This document shows, in pieces, positions 10,180-18,514 of a stretch of 64,000 nucleotides of DNA. The notes below the pieces were generated by a model. It was not told where the DNA came from and ran no database searches. It was given only the letters and a program-made list of their open reading frames with translations. The translations under genes and the position numbers were made by a program. Source of the stretch: Gammaproteobacteria bacterium (lineage in GTDB: Bacteria > Pseudomonadota > Gammaproteobacteria > Tenderiales > Tenderiaceae); the NCBI GenBank assembly GCA_021731365.1, contig JAKFXL010000006.1, positions 1 through 64,000 on the forward strand, in the 5' to 3' direction. Numbering within the stretch: position 1 is the first letter of the stretch; each line of letters begins with the position of its first letter.

Positions 10180-11350
10180 CGATATGCCGCGCCAGCTGCG
10201 TCTCTCGGCCATCGGCTTTGATGGGCGCGCTGAAGAGAGCTTCAAAATTGTCTTCAAGGGGCTTGGCAAAGGCAAGGCGATACTGGTTGATGATGGCAGG
10301 GCCGAGGGTGGCATTGTTAATATGGATAATGCAGCAGCAAAGGCGTTGTGGGCAAGCTACCGTGAACGTCATCCCAACATGCCAACCATTATTCTGGGTG
10401 TGAATGACCCGGGGATTGAGGGTGCGGTGTATGTAAAAAAACCGGCCACGGTCGAGCAGATGTTGCAGGCGGTTGACCGTTTAATCAGTGACCTTGATCA
10501 ATACAAACCGGCGCTCCCAACTATTGAAGAAGATCTGATTTTTGATTTTGAAATAACGCTCCCAGTGGTGAAGGCGTCGCAACAGACGCATGTGATGGAG
10601 GTGTTGCCGGCGGCTGTTAACAGCGTGAAAAAAACTGAAGTTCTGGTAGCAACAGCGCAAGGCAGCATCAGTAAGTCACCCATCTTTTATAACCCACGTG
10701 ACTATTTGCAGAGTGGTATTCACTCTGCCATTGAATACTCCATTAAACAGCAGGTGGCGGTAGAACTATGGGTGATGGCAGGAGATAGCCAGTGGGGGAA
10801 AATGATCTTTATGCCGGGATTGAAAAAGGTCTTAACCTCTTTTAGTGATGGCGATTTAAAACGGCACTGTTCAACACCGTTAACACTGCTTAAACATAAA
10901 CTCTATCGTCGAGAGCCAAAGTACACTCGATCGCTTGAAGAGAAAATGAGCAAAGAGCAGCGGGGCACGGGTTATATCCCCTTTTTGTGGAAGATTGCCC
11001 TCTACACCAGTGTTGGCAGATTGCCCGAAGGGACGGATCTTGCCACGGCTACAAAATTAAAACATTGGCCAAATCTAACGCGTCTTTACCCCGTGGGTGG
11101 TGCGATGCGTATTACGGCGCTACTGGTGGAGCAGCCCCGCCCCTTGCCAGTGGTTGCAAAGGTGCTTAACATTCCGGCCACTCGGGTCTACTCCTTTTAT
11201 AGTGCCGCTTGTGCTATCGACATTGTAGAGTCTGGAGAGCGAATCACTTTTAATGAAAAGAGTGTGGCACCTAAAAAACATCGTGACCACACACTGTTTG
11301 GACAGATATTAAAGCGTCTCAGAACCGACAAATCGGATCTTGAGGCATAA
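10172..11350 (+). CDS. Receiver-like regulatory protein of the GTPase module
   Basis: 392 residues from the ATG at 10172, which overlaps the preceding stop. Upstream in-frame codons lie inside the previous gene and look non-coding. Residues 1-110 resemble a degenerate response-regulator receiver: strand AILVDD, then TIILGVND, then VYVKKPATVEQMLQAV, where Lys-Lys-Pro recalls the conserved receiver lysine. The middle is unrecognised. The C-terminal part (about 315-365) looks like a small winged-helix bundle (ITALLVEQPRPLPVVAKVL). No output domain can be named. Position before the GTPase suggests a signalling role. Confidence 0.7.
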   Translation: MGDDMPRQLRLSAIGFDGRAEESFKIVFKGLGKGKAILVDDGRAEGGIVNMDNAAAKALWASYRERHPNMPTIILGVNDPGIEGAVYVKKPATVEQMLQAVDRLISDLDQYKPALPTIEEDLIFDFEITLPVVKASQQTHVMEVLPAAVNSVKKTEVLVATAQGSISKSPIFYNPRDYLQSGIHSAIEYSIKQQVAVELWVMAGDSQWGKMIFMPGLKKVLTSFSDGDLKRHCSTPLTLLKHKLYRREPKYTRSLEEKMSKEQRGTGYIPFLWKIALYTSVGRLPEGTDLATATKLKHWPNLTRLYPVGGAMRITALLVEQPRPLPVVAKVLNIPATRVYSFYSAACAIDIVESGERITFNEKSVAPKKHRDHTLFGQILKRLRTDKSDLEA

Positions 11351-11397
11351 ACGTAGTTTAATGACAGAAAAATAATAGCGTTTTTTTACAGTTATCT

Positions 11398-11934
11398 ATG
11401 AGCAATTATAAAATAATATTTACCGGCCCAGTGGGTGCCGGAAAAACCACCGCAATCAGGGCGTTGAGTGATATCGATGTTATCGCCACTGATGAACAGG
11501 CGAGTGATATGACCCAAAACCGTAAAAAAACAACCACGGTGGCGATGGATTATGGCCTGATGAAGCTTGATGGTGGTGAACGAATTCATCTCTATGGCAC
11601 ACCGGGCCAGGAACGTTTTGATTTTATGTGGAAGATCCTGACACAAGGGGGGATTGGACTGGTGCTGCTGCTTGATAATACCCGTGCAGAACCGTTTCAG
11701 GATATGCGCTTTTTCCTGAACGCCTTTGACGATTTTATTAAATCAACAAAACTGGCAATTGGTGTGACTCGCACGGATCTGGCCGATGGCCCTGGCCTGG
11801 ATGAGTATCATGCCGAACTGAAAAAGCTGGGAATGACACCGCCGTTGTTTGAAGTTGATGCACGTAAACGTCTGGATGTGGTGCAGCTGGTAGAGGCGCT
11901 GCTGTTTTCATTGGATCCATGGTTGGGTGAGTGA
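11398..11934 (+). CDS. Small Ras-like GTPase (MglA/Rup-like)
   Basis: 178 residues, the size of a single G domain. G1 is GPVGAGKTT (10-18). The switch II motif is GTPGQERF instead of the Ras DTAGQE, as in many prokaryotic Ras-like proteins. G4 is TRTD instead of NKxD. A Thr-Thr pair before MDYG fits switch I. Cytoplasmic molecular switch. Such GTPases are often paired with Roadblock/LC7 proteins that act as GAP, GEF or scaffold, and one is encoded 0.8 kb downstream. The stop overlaps the next ATG (TGATG). Confidence 0.9.
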   Translation: MSNYKIIFTGPVGAGKTTAIRALSDIDVIATDEQASDMTQNRKKTTTVAMDYGLMKLDGGERIHLYGTPGQERFDFMWKILTQGGIGLVLLLDNTRAEPFQDMRFFLNAFDDFIKSTKLAIGVTRTDLADGPGLDEYHAELKKLGMTPPLFEVDARKRLDVVQLVEALLFSLDPWLGE

Positions 11935-12581
11935 TGTCTGGATATCAACTGCTTGATAACAACTATGTTCTGCCAACACCGGCAGGTATTTATTATGCGG
12001 TGTCAGCAGCGCCAGATGATAAAGCGCGCTGGTTTCTGTTGAACATGTTGGCCTTTACTGAAAGCCAACTTTTAACAGAGCAGTTTCTACTCACTGCAAG
12101 CAAAACCCGTGATGTGGAGGAGGCCATGGAGCTGCTCTATCGCCTGCAGGGCTTAGGGTGGGTGCAGGGAGAGTCTGAACAGAGGGAAAGTCCTGTTGGC
12201 ATCCTGGAAGAGGCATTGCCCGCTATATTGGCCAAACTTTCCAGTTCAGGCAAAGTGCTGCTGGTTGATAATCAGGGGCTATTTCTTTCAGCGCACGGCT
12301 TCTCTTATGAACTGGCAGAAGAGCTATCAGCATTGAGTGCCGATCTAAATGCACTCTATCAACGTCATGAACGTCTGTTGAGAAATAACATCAGCATCAA
12401 CTCTTCAGCGTGGGGGTTGGTTGACGCCAATGGCGATAGCCAGTTGGGCATCTGGCCGCTATCTATTGGTGGTTATCAATTCAATCTGGTCATGACAGGT
12501 GTGCCGCAGTTTAATCAGCAGGCATTTGTTGAGCTGATATGGATATTGGGAAAGCGCTATCTGGAGCTTCCCGGTTTATAG
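11934..12581 (+). CDS. Unknown protein of the GTPase/Roadblock module
   Basis: 215 residues from the ATG at 11934, which overlaps the GTPase stop; a GTG three bases upstream is an alternative. No signal peptide or membrane helix. The region from about residue 85 (ILAKLSSSGKVLLVDNQGLFLSAHGFSYELAEELSAL, quoted in parts: KVLLVDNQGLFLSAHGF) resembles a divergent Roadblock/longin-like alpha-beta fold, so this could be a second Roadblock-type partner. I am not sure of that assignment. Tight coupling indicates it works with the GTPase. Confidence 0.75.
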   Translation: MSGYQLLDNNYVLPTPAGIYYAVSAAPDDKARWFLLNMLAFTESQLLTEQFLLTASKTRDVEEAMELLYRLQGLGWVQGESEQRESPVGILEEALPAILAKLSSSGKVLLVDNQGLFLSAHGFSYELAEELSALSADLNALYQRHERLLRNNISINSSAWGLVDANGDSQLGIWPLSIGGYQFNLVMTGVPQFNQQAFVELIWILGKRYLELPGL

Positions 12582-12710
12582 TCGTCAGCATTTATAAAAA
12601 AAATTACATTAATACTATTTAAAAACCATGGGTGGTTTGAGCCTCTGTTTACACGATGTTGTTTTTTTTCAAAACATTAATGTTTTATTAACACACTAAG
12701 GAGAGTGACT

Positions 12711-13073
12711 ATGCGTTCTGATCTTTTAGGATCAATTTTAAGTGATTTAAACGGTGCATCCGCTGATATTGAAGCGTCTGCAGTGATATCCACGGATGGT
12801 TTGATGATGGCCGCGCTGCTGCCAAGCTCAATGGATGAGGATCGAGTCGGTGCCATGGCCGCTGCGATGCTCTCGCTGGGTGATCGTACCGCGCAGGAGT
12901 TGGCACGTGGCAATCTTGAACAGGTGCTGATCAAAGGTGAAAAAGGGTATGTATTAATGACCTATGCGGGTGATGATGCCGTTCTATCTGTCATGGCCAA
13001 ATCAACAGCACGTTTGGGGCTGATCTTTCTTGACGTAAAACGGGCTGCTGAATCGATCGCTAAAGTGCTCTGA
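12711..13073 (+). CDS. Roadblock/LC7 domain protein
   Basis: 120 residues from the ATG at 12711, seven bases after AAGGAG; a GTG six bases earlier fits less well. The whole protein is one Roadblock/LC7 (MglB-like) domain: SAVISTDGLMMAALLP, then the helix with MAAAMLSLGDRTAQEL, then GYVLMTYAGDDAVLSVM. These domains dimerise and bind small Ras-like GTPases. It is separated from the previous gene by 129 AT-rich bp, so it may have its own promoter. Confidence 0.93.
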   Translation: MRSDLLGSILSDLNGASADIEASAVISTDGLMMAALLPSSMDEDRVGAMAAAMLSLGDRTAQELARGNLEQVLIKGEKGYVLMTYAGDDAVLSVMAKSTARLGLIFLDVKRAAESIAKVL

Positions 13074-13346
13074 CCTTCTGTTCGTTGTTGTCGTCAGCAA
13101 TTAAAAAATGGTCCGGTGTTGCATATATTTGTTGTGTGCTGCCCGGGCCGTTGTTAGATAAGCCGAATTCATATACTCAGTGAAATACCCTTTTTAAAAA
13201 TGAGGCAAGCTGTGATGCTAAGGTATTTTCTCTCCCACCAGGAAGTGAATCGACTTCATGGCATATCAACAGCTCACCTCGTATGACAAATATATAACGG
13301 GCGCACAAAATATGCTGTCCGCACATATCTGCTTTTTGTGGCGAGA
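13074..13346. other. Intergenic region, nothing recognised
   Basis: 273 bp between convergent transcription units. No RNA gene, clear terminator or coding potential was seen on either strand. Confidence 0.4.
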
Positions 13347-14681
13347 TTAAATCGGTTCGCTACATAATTTTCTTGCCGTTTGGTAGCGCGCCTCTACTGC
13401 TTGGCGGTCCTGCTCTTCGGGCAACGCCTCGTTTGCGCCTCGGGCGATCATTTCAGCGTGGCGCAAGAGTGTGGCACGGTCTTCGGGCCGATGTACAAAT
13501 CCCGCGACCACTGCGATCGTTTCCAGCAAACGTATGGTTACCGCGGCGCTGGAGCGGCAATATTGCCGGATCTGATTGAACGCCGTATCTATGATCCCTG
13601 GGAAGGTATCGGTGAGCGTAATCAGCCGGAGCTGATTCTGGCTATCGTAGTGATAAGGCGACGGCATGTTACGTGAAGCCAAACGACACAGCGCGGACCC
13701 TAAGTGATCCACGCAGGTGATCGCCGTGAACGGGTCATTCAGCCCAGGGGATAAGGCCCGAACTGCAATCTCTACCAACTGGTTTACCCCAAACTCAACA
13801 TCCTGGCTGGTTGTCCGTTGATGGCCCAGCACAAAGAGAGGGGGGATCTGGTCTGTGAACTGGTCGGCCACTTGGTTTGCTGGCCAGATGTGCGTTAGCG
13901 GGCAATTGGCGATGATGTAATCCCCAGGCTTTCGCTCCAGCCGAATGACCAGATCGTGCTTTATCGCCAGTGCAAGTAACGCTTCAATGTCGATGAACTG
14001 GAGGTAGCCATCACAGTTCGCGTTGACTGGCTGAGCCTCTTTGTCAAACGTCTCGAAAAAGCTCGCGTCGGGTGGCTCCGTTGGGATTGGTAGTGGTATC
14101 CGTCCAGTCTGTTCCGGGAACAGATGATCGATCCCTTCGATCAACTCTTGACCGATTCGTGCGGCGATCTCATTGGCCTGGATAGATACGGACACATGAT
14201 GAATAAAATAGATGAACACCCCCACGCTCACCACCGCGAGTAGAACGCCGAGGGTGACTGACAGATGCGGGACAAAAATAACCTCCTCCACACGGCGGAT
14301 TGTGCGGAGGACGATCAGGCAGTACAAAAAGGTGGCGACAAACGTGCCGAGGACCACCTGTGTGGTGGTATCGCGCATAAAGTTGCGTAGCAAACGGGGC
14401 CCCAGCTGGGAAGAGGCCAGCGATAGGGCGACCAACGTCATCGAAAAGACCACACCGGCGATGGAGATCATCGATCCGGCGATAATCCCCAGTACGGCGC
14501 TCGCCCCTTCTGCACCACTGGTAAACGTCCAGCCTAGTTTGTGCGACAACCACTTCGCGATAGGCTCGTCCATGGTGACGCTTATAAAGGCCAATGCTAC
14601 AGCTGCACCAGCCATTATCGCTGGAACGAACCAGAAACTGGACCGAATGCGATCCCAGATCTTGAATAAATGTCCTCTCAT
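13347..14681 (-). CDS. DUF2254 family inner-membrane protein
   Basis: 444 residues. Four hydrophobic segments fill roughly residues 15-165, including a conserved-looking stretch GVVFSMTLVALSLASSQLGPR that is typical of DUF2254 proteins. The remaining 280 residues are a soluble, probably cytoplasmic, domain with FVLGHQRTTSQDVEFG. The function of the family is not established. Monocistronic, at the start of the minus-strand accessory strip. Confidence 0.85.
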   Translation of the reverse strand: MRGHLFKIWDRIRSSFWFVPAIMAGAAVALAFISVTMDEPIAKWLSHKLGWTFTSGAEGASAVLGIIAGSMISIAGVVFSMTLVALSLASSQLGPRLLRNFMRDTTTQVVLGTFVATFLYCLIVLRTIRRVEEVIFVPHLSVTLGVLLAVVSVGVFIYFIHHVSVSIQANEIAARIGQELIEGIDHLFPEQTGRIPLPIPTEPPDASFFETFDKEAQPVNANCDGYLQFIDIEALLALAIKHDLVIRLERKPGDYIIANCPLTHIWPANQVADQFTDQIPPLFVLGHQRTTSQDVEFGVNQLVEIAVRALSPGLNDPFTAITCVDHLGSALCRLASRNMPSPYHYDSQNQLRLITLTDTFPGIIDTAFNQIRQYCRSSAAVTIRLLETIAVVAGFVHRPEDRATLLRHAEMIARGANEALPEEQDRQAVEARYQTARKLCSEPI

Positions 14682-14834
14682 GACGATGACACCTCATTTA
14701 CTTGCATGTTATCCGCAGCCGAACGTTTGACATGTGCGGTGGCTTGCAGCCGGAAAAACTGGCTGTATGATGTCCGTTTGATGGAATGGTTAGGCGCAGC
14801 TGTGACAAACAAAAGAATGTGACTTTTTTGTGCT

Positions 14835-15395
14835 TCACGGTGCATGTTTGGGTTGCCAAACGCACAGTAACTTGCTCATGTAGAGCTCGTTTACATAGGC
14901 ACCATTAACTTTCATTGAATCTCGTTTAACACCTTCTTCAACAAAGCCGCACGTTGAATATAGCCTTTTTGCAGCCACATTTGATTCCATTACCGTAAGT
15001 TCAAGACGGTGAAAGCCGTTGAACTGTGCCCATTTTTCCAATGCGGCCAGCAACGAAGTACCTATACCTTTTCCCCAATACTTCTTCTCTACACCTACCA
15101 CAGTATATAGAGAATGTTTGTTTCTATTGAAAAGACCGCCAATACCAATTATCAAACCCACAATCAGTGAGTCATGTTCAGCAACAAACATCACCTTGTT
15201 GCTGGACGCTGTAAATTCCTTGCATATCTTCTCCTGCTCTTTGACGGTTATTGTTCTTTCCCCTGGCTCGAACAGCATGTATGTGGTTTCAGAATCAAGC
15301 TTATTGAATAGCTTGATCATGGATTCTGCATCAGATGGCGCAACTTTTCGTGTGATCATGGCTATATTACTTTTGTTACGTACCGTTATCCCCAT
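14835..15395 (-). CDS. GNAT family N-acetyltransferase
   Basis: 186 residues. The GNAT acetyl-CoA-binding motif is present as VGVEKKYWGKGIGTSLL (about 101-117), preceded by the beta-4 strand VGLIIGIGG and followed by GFHRLELTVMESNVAAKRLY, where the Asn-x-x-Ala-x-x-x-Tyr end is typical. It transfers acetyl from acetyl-CoA to an amine; the substrate is unknown. The start could also be the ATG at 15359, which would begin MITRKVAPSD. Lone gene in the accessory strip. Confidence 0.9.
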   Translation of the reverse strand: MGITVRNKSNIAMITRKVAPSDAESMIKLFNKLDSETTYMLFEPGERTITVKEQEKICKEFTASSNKVMFVAEHDSLIVGLIIGIGGLFNRNKHSLYTVVGVEKKYWGKGIGTSLLAALEKWAQFNGFHRLELTVMESNVAAKRLYSTCGFVEEGVKRDSMKVNGAYVNELYMSKLLCVWQPKHAP

Positions 15396-15648
15396 GGCTC
15401 GCTCTTTTTGGCATCAAACAAATTCATCTTGTACTTAAGTTTATGCGATATTTTTTAATGTGGTTTTGATGCTTTTTCAGAGTTCACGCCAATATAAATA
15501 CTCCATAACTTGGATCGTACCACTATCGTGTGACATGAACTTCTATGTGATGGATGGATAAGTCTTCACTCTTCTAACTGAAATTATCTGTGCGGCCCCG
15601 TATGCAGGGTGTTGTGGGGGTGCGGTGGCTTACCCGATTAACATGTGT

Positions 15649-16104
15649 TTACCTCAAGGTAGCACGCCACTGGCCTTCTTTGAATGCACTAAGAAGCTTT
15701 TTAGATCGACCCTCATCTAAATCAGTGAAACACTTCTTTGTAGAGAAAAAATCATTTAGCCCCGTTATCTTTTTTAGATCCTCTTTTGAAACACCAGAAT
15801 AGCCCATTGTCCATTCTGAGAAATCCCTTTCTTCGATGGCCTCTACTATTATTTTCGTAACTCGATCGTGCCTTTTGTCTTTAGATATTTTCTCAAACAA
15901 CTTCTCGACCATCTCACGGTCGCCTTCAAGGACCTGAAAAAATGCCCCATCATCATATAGCAACATACCAGTCACGTTTAATGTTGAATTGTTTATCCTT
16001 GCTGCGTCTAGAAGTGAAACAATCTGTTCTTTGTCAAATTCCACTGTTCCAGCACTTGTATATATACAATGTACCAAATCAACTTCAACAGGATTTTCGA
16101 TCAT
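15649..16104 (-). CDS. BLUF-domain blue-light photoreceptor
   Basis: 151 residues. The first 95-100 residues form a BLUF domain that binds FAD and senses blue light. Residues equivalent to AppA Tyr21, Asn45, Gln63, Trp104 and Met106 are seen as Tyr15, Asn39, Gln57, Trp98 and Met100 (IYTSAG, INNS, FFQVLEGD, WTMGYSG), so the photocycle set is complete. The C-terminal 45 residues form a short tail without a known output domain, so it probably acts through protein contacts. The start has AGAGGG upstream. Confidence 0.93.
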   Translation of the reverse strand: MIENPVEVDLVHCIYTSAGTVEFDKEQIVSLLDAARINNSTLNVTGMLLYDDGAFFQVLEGDREMVEKLFEKISKDKRHDRVTKIIVEAIEERDFSEWTMGYSGVSKEDLKKITGLNDFFSTKKCFTDLDEGRSKKLLSAFKEGQWRATLR

Positions 16105-16234
16105 GATTGACGCCCTCTTTGCACGCTAAAGTAGAAGTGATGGTCTGGCCGACCACGGAACATGGCAAGAACCCACGATGTTCAGATTGTAGCAGGACAT
16201 GAAAAAAACCGCTTGACTGCCGGGCTGGATGTGC

Positions 16235-16266
16235 GGTGACTATCCCGGACTCCGTCTCATTTCACC
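16235..16266 (-). repeat. REP-like palindromic repeat, copy 1
   Basis: Reads on the minus strand as a variant of the unit containing GGAATCCGGGATAGTC; here it ends in GGTGACTATCCCGGACTCCG on the plus strand and is bounded by GGTGA/TCACC ends. Related copies lie at 17344-17429. Confidence 0.55.
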
Positions 16267-16294
16267 GATCCTGCACGTTGTTTTGTTCAGATGT

Positions 16295-16591
16295 TTATGC
16301 ATTATCAACTTCAGTGTTCCACTCTTTTTCATAGCCTGAGCTTTCTAAGTATCCACCTATTGAGTTGTATAGCTTTTCCGTCCAGTATTGTGAGCTTCCC
16401 TTGCAAGGCAGCGTTATATTATCTTCAGCGGACTTTTTTACCATTTCCCAGAAAAACCTGCTTAGGATGGTTGCTTCTTCAGCAGATGATACGGCCCCAA
16501 GGGTTAGAATGTCTTTTGCTCTTGTGTTGCTTAGTAGATTGGAAAAATATAAAGCGACTATTTTCTCTTCTTCGTAACGGTATTTAATCAT
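16295..16591 (-). CDS. Small protein downstream of Tse2-like candidate (possible antitoxin)
   Basis: 98 residues, acidic, with no membrane helix or known domain. Its ATG overlaps the stop codon of the upstream 157-residue gene (16588-17061) by 4 bp, so the two are translationally coupled. If the upstream protein is a toxin, this would be the antitoxin or immunity protein. Function not recognised from sequence. Confidence 0.65.
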   Translation of the reverse strand: MIKYRYEEEKIVALYFSNLLSNTRAKDILTLGAVSSAEEATILSRFFWEMVKKSAEDNITLPCKGSSQYWTEKLYNSIGGYLESSGYEKEWNTEVDNA

Positions 16592-17061
16592 AATGCCTTC
16601 CTTGCGTCTTTCATTACAGACATACGGTACGCTACAATTTTTAATTTTTGCACCAGTTGAAATAGTGTCATTGGTTCAGTGATTGTAAGTAAGAAGTGGC
16701 CCTTCTTGTTTTTGTCAGGCATAAATTTCATCTGTTTTGGCAAATCAGCTTTTTCGAGAACCCAGTATACGTTTATAGCCGCGCCAGAATTGTGCTTCTC
16801 TTTTATTTTATAAATACCTTTCAGATGTTGCCAGCTTGATGAAAATGATAGTCCTATTTGATCATGTGGTAAAACCCATTTTTTATCCTCTGAAAAGAAC
16901 CAGTCATTTTCCCTTACGCCTTTTATAATGACGTCACCTCTTTGAACGTCTCTTTTACGATACAATGTAGGGTGGCTTAAAGCTCTGGTTGGCCTTGCTA
17001 AATAGCTCTCGTATTCCTTTATTTTTTCTCGAATATCTTCAATGGTTTTGAATTGTTCCAT
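16588..17061 (-). CDS. Unknown protein, possible Tse2-like ADP-ribosyltransferase-fold toxin
   Basis: 157 residues, soluble and basic. By eye the second half follows the Tse2 pattern: a Leu-Tyr-Arg near residue 32 (TLYRKRD), then GLSF, then ADLPKQMKFMPDKNKKGHF and EPMTLFQLVQKL, comparable to the Tse2 DIPPDLKV...HYTI...PM segment. Length and order (toxin then a small overlapping gene) also match Tse2-Tsi2. There is no type VI secretion gene in the window, so a stand-alone toxin-antitoxin role is as likely. The similarity is from memory and needs a profile search. Confidence 0.5.
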   Translation of the reverse strand: MEQFKTIEDIREKIKEYESYLARPTRALSHPTLYRKRDVQRGDVIIKGVRENDWFFSEDKKWVLPHDQIGLSFSSSWQHLKGIYKIKEKHNSGAAINVYWVLEKADLPKQMKFMPDKNKKGHFLLTITEPMTLFQLVQKLKIVAYRMSVMKDARKAL

Positions 17062-17393
17062 AAGCTATAGAATCCTTTCAAAATTGGCGATGTCTTTAAC
17101 CACACAAGGTTGTAGGAAAGCCATCTCCAAGCTTCCGGTTATGTGATTGTCCATATCTTCACCTAACTATCCTCAGTTTTCAATAAGAATCATCGTTGGT
17201 TTCAGCTCGCAGATGCAGCCGTGTGTGAATAGGTGGTCATTGGCACGCACTTTATGTGGTACATGTTAAATGGCGTGGTGTTGTATCTGCTGGTCAGGTC
17301 GTTGGTGGTTGCGCGTAGAGCGGAGTAGATTGCAAAGTTAATCAGGTAGCCCGCATGGAGCTGTGCGGAATGCGGGGGTTAGTGGCATGGGGA
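17062..17393. other. Intergenic region with REP-like repeat
   Basis: 332 bp without a gene. It presumably holds the promoter for the minus-strand pair ending at 16295, and it contains the first arm of the REP pair (from 17344). No other structure was seen. Confidence 0.4.
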
Positions 17394-17429
17394 CTATCCC
17401 GGATTCCGTTTCACTTCATCCGGGCTACC
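17344..17429. repeat. Inverted pair of REP-like repeats
   Basis: The plus-strand arm 17344-17376 begins AGGTAGCCCGCATGGAG and carries GCGGAATGCGGG. The opposite arm 17391-17429 reads on the minus strand GGTAGCCCGGATGAAG...GGAATCCGGGATAGTCC. Each is an imperfect palindrome of the GTAGCCCGGATGNAG-type REP family common in gammaproteobacteria, and together they form a BIME-like inverted pair. The right arm abuts and forms the 3' end of a broken IS110 transposase gene. Confidence 0.65.
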
Positions 17430-17867
17430 TTGCTCACCCAGTAGCCCCCGGATCTGATTGACCTTGGCTGTGCGCTGCTTGACCAGTTCGCTGCGCACAC
17501 GATGCACCGCTTGTATGTCTTGCTGCTCTATCGTCTTGATCGCCACGAATCTCATGCTTGCTCGACTGACCGCTTCACAAATGGCCTCTGCATCATTGGC
17601 ATCGTTCTTCTGACTCTTCACATACGGCTTAACAAACTGGGGCGCGATTAACTTTACCGTATGCCCGTGCTTCACCAATTCACGCGCCCAGTAATGTGAG
17701 CTTGCGCACGCCTCCATCCCAATGAGGCACGGCGGCAGTTTCGCAAAAAATACGAGCATCTGCCGTCGCCTCAATTGACGGCGCAGCACCACTGTCTCGT
17801 GTTCATCAACCCCGTGTATTTGAAACACAGTCTTTGCCAGATCAAGGCCAATTCGGGTAATGTTCAT
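17394..17867 (-). pseudogene. IS110-family transposase, truncated
   Basis: From the ATG at 17867 the reading frame gives MNITRIGLDLAKTVFQIHG, the DEDD RuvC-like N-terminus of IS110 transposases. It continues through GMEACASSHYWAR, KNDANDAEAICEA and VNQIRGLLGE to about residue 145. It then runs into REP-like sequence that supplies the last residues and a stop, so the C-terminal half with the conserved serine domain is missing (full length is about 330-350 residues). The element is therefore inactive. IS110 elements often target repeated palindromes, in keeping with its place. Confidence 0.85.
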
Positions 17868-17975
17868 CTTGGACTCCTCCTTCCTGATTGATTGGTTAAC
17901 TTCACTTCCAGTCTGGCACATTGATGCCGTTTAGGGTGGGAGGAGTCCATCCCATTGGGCTACCTTGCTACCTTG

Positions 17976-18368
17976 CTAATCGGACCTACGGGCTAATTTT
18001 TTTTGAATGTTTTCCAAGAATATATTTTTTATTTCTTCGTTTGAAAGAGATAAAGCGACGTTTAGTGTGACTATGTTTTCTCGATACATTGAATCTACAT
18101 ATTGAGCTGTTTCAATATCAAAGAAAGCGTGGTTTTTTATATATTTTTTGAGATCTTCGTTTTCAAAAAACCACTCGTAATGTGAATGATGCTTGTTGAA
18201 TTTAATGTGCAGTGATTTTTCATCAATAAAAGATCCAGGATGTGCACCCAAAAACATTAAAGTATCAGGGGAAGATCCTTGAAGTGAGTTTAGTCTATTT
18301 TTTATTTGCCACGCAGTAAACCCAATTTTTATTTTCCTGGTAATTTGGCCTTGAATGAAATAAATCAT
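17976..18368 (-). CDS. GIY-YIG (T5orf172/MUG113-like) family protein
   Basis: 130 residues. The start MIYFIQ...KIGFTAWQIKNRL matches the T5orf172-type GIY-YIG pattern (a tyrosine strand, Lys-Ile-Gly, then an Arg helix), followed by LHIKFNKHHSHYEWFF, where the His/Tyr-Glu-Trp-Phe end is typical. Such proteins are often phage- or mobile-element-borne nucleases. The last few codons (ARRSD) and the stop are encoded by a repeat-like GCTAATCGGACCTACGGGC sequence, so the C-terminus may be altered. AT-rich compared with neighbours. Confidence 0.75.
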   Translation of the reverse strand: MIYFIQGQITRKIKIGFTAWQIKNRLNSLQGSSPDTLMFLGAHPGSFIDEKSLHIKFNKHHSHYEWFFENEDLKKYIKNHAFFDIETAQYVDSMYRENIVTLNVALSLSNEEIKNIFLENIQKKLARRSD

Positions 18369-18514
18369 TTATCCGTTCACATAATAGGTAATGAGGGCCA
18401 CAGCAAAGGAATCAACTATCCCCCTGTGGATAGTTGTTTGTACTTCTTCTCTATTACAAAGTCGAAATCCCATGCGCCTCTATTTTTTGGCTAAGTCTAC
18501 TTCGGCGTAACAGT

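Noticed and set aside
16291-16587. 98-codon plus-strand open frame
   Set aside because: It mirrors the minus-strand gene 16295-16591, which is coupled to its upstream neighbour by a 4-bp overlap.
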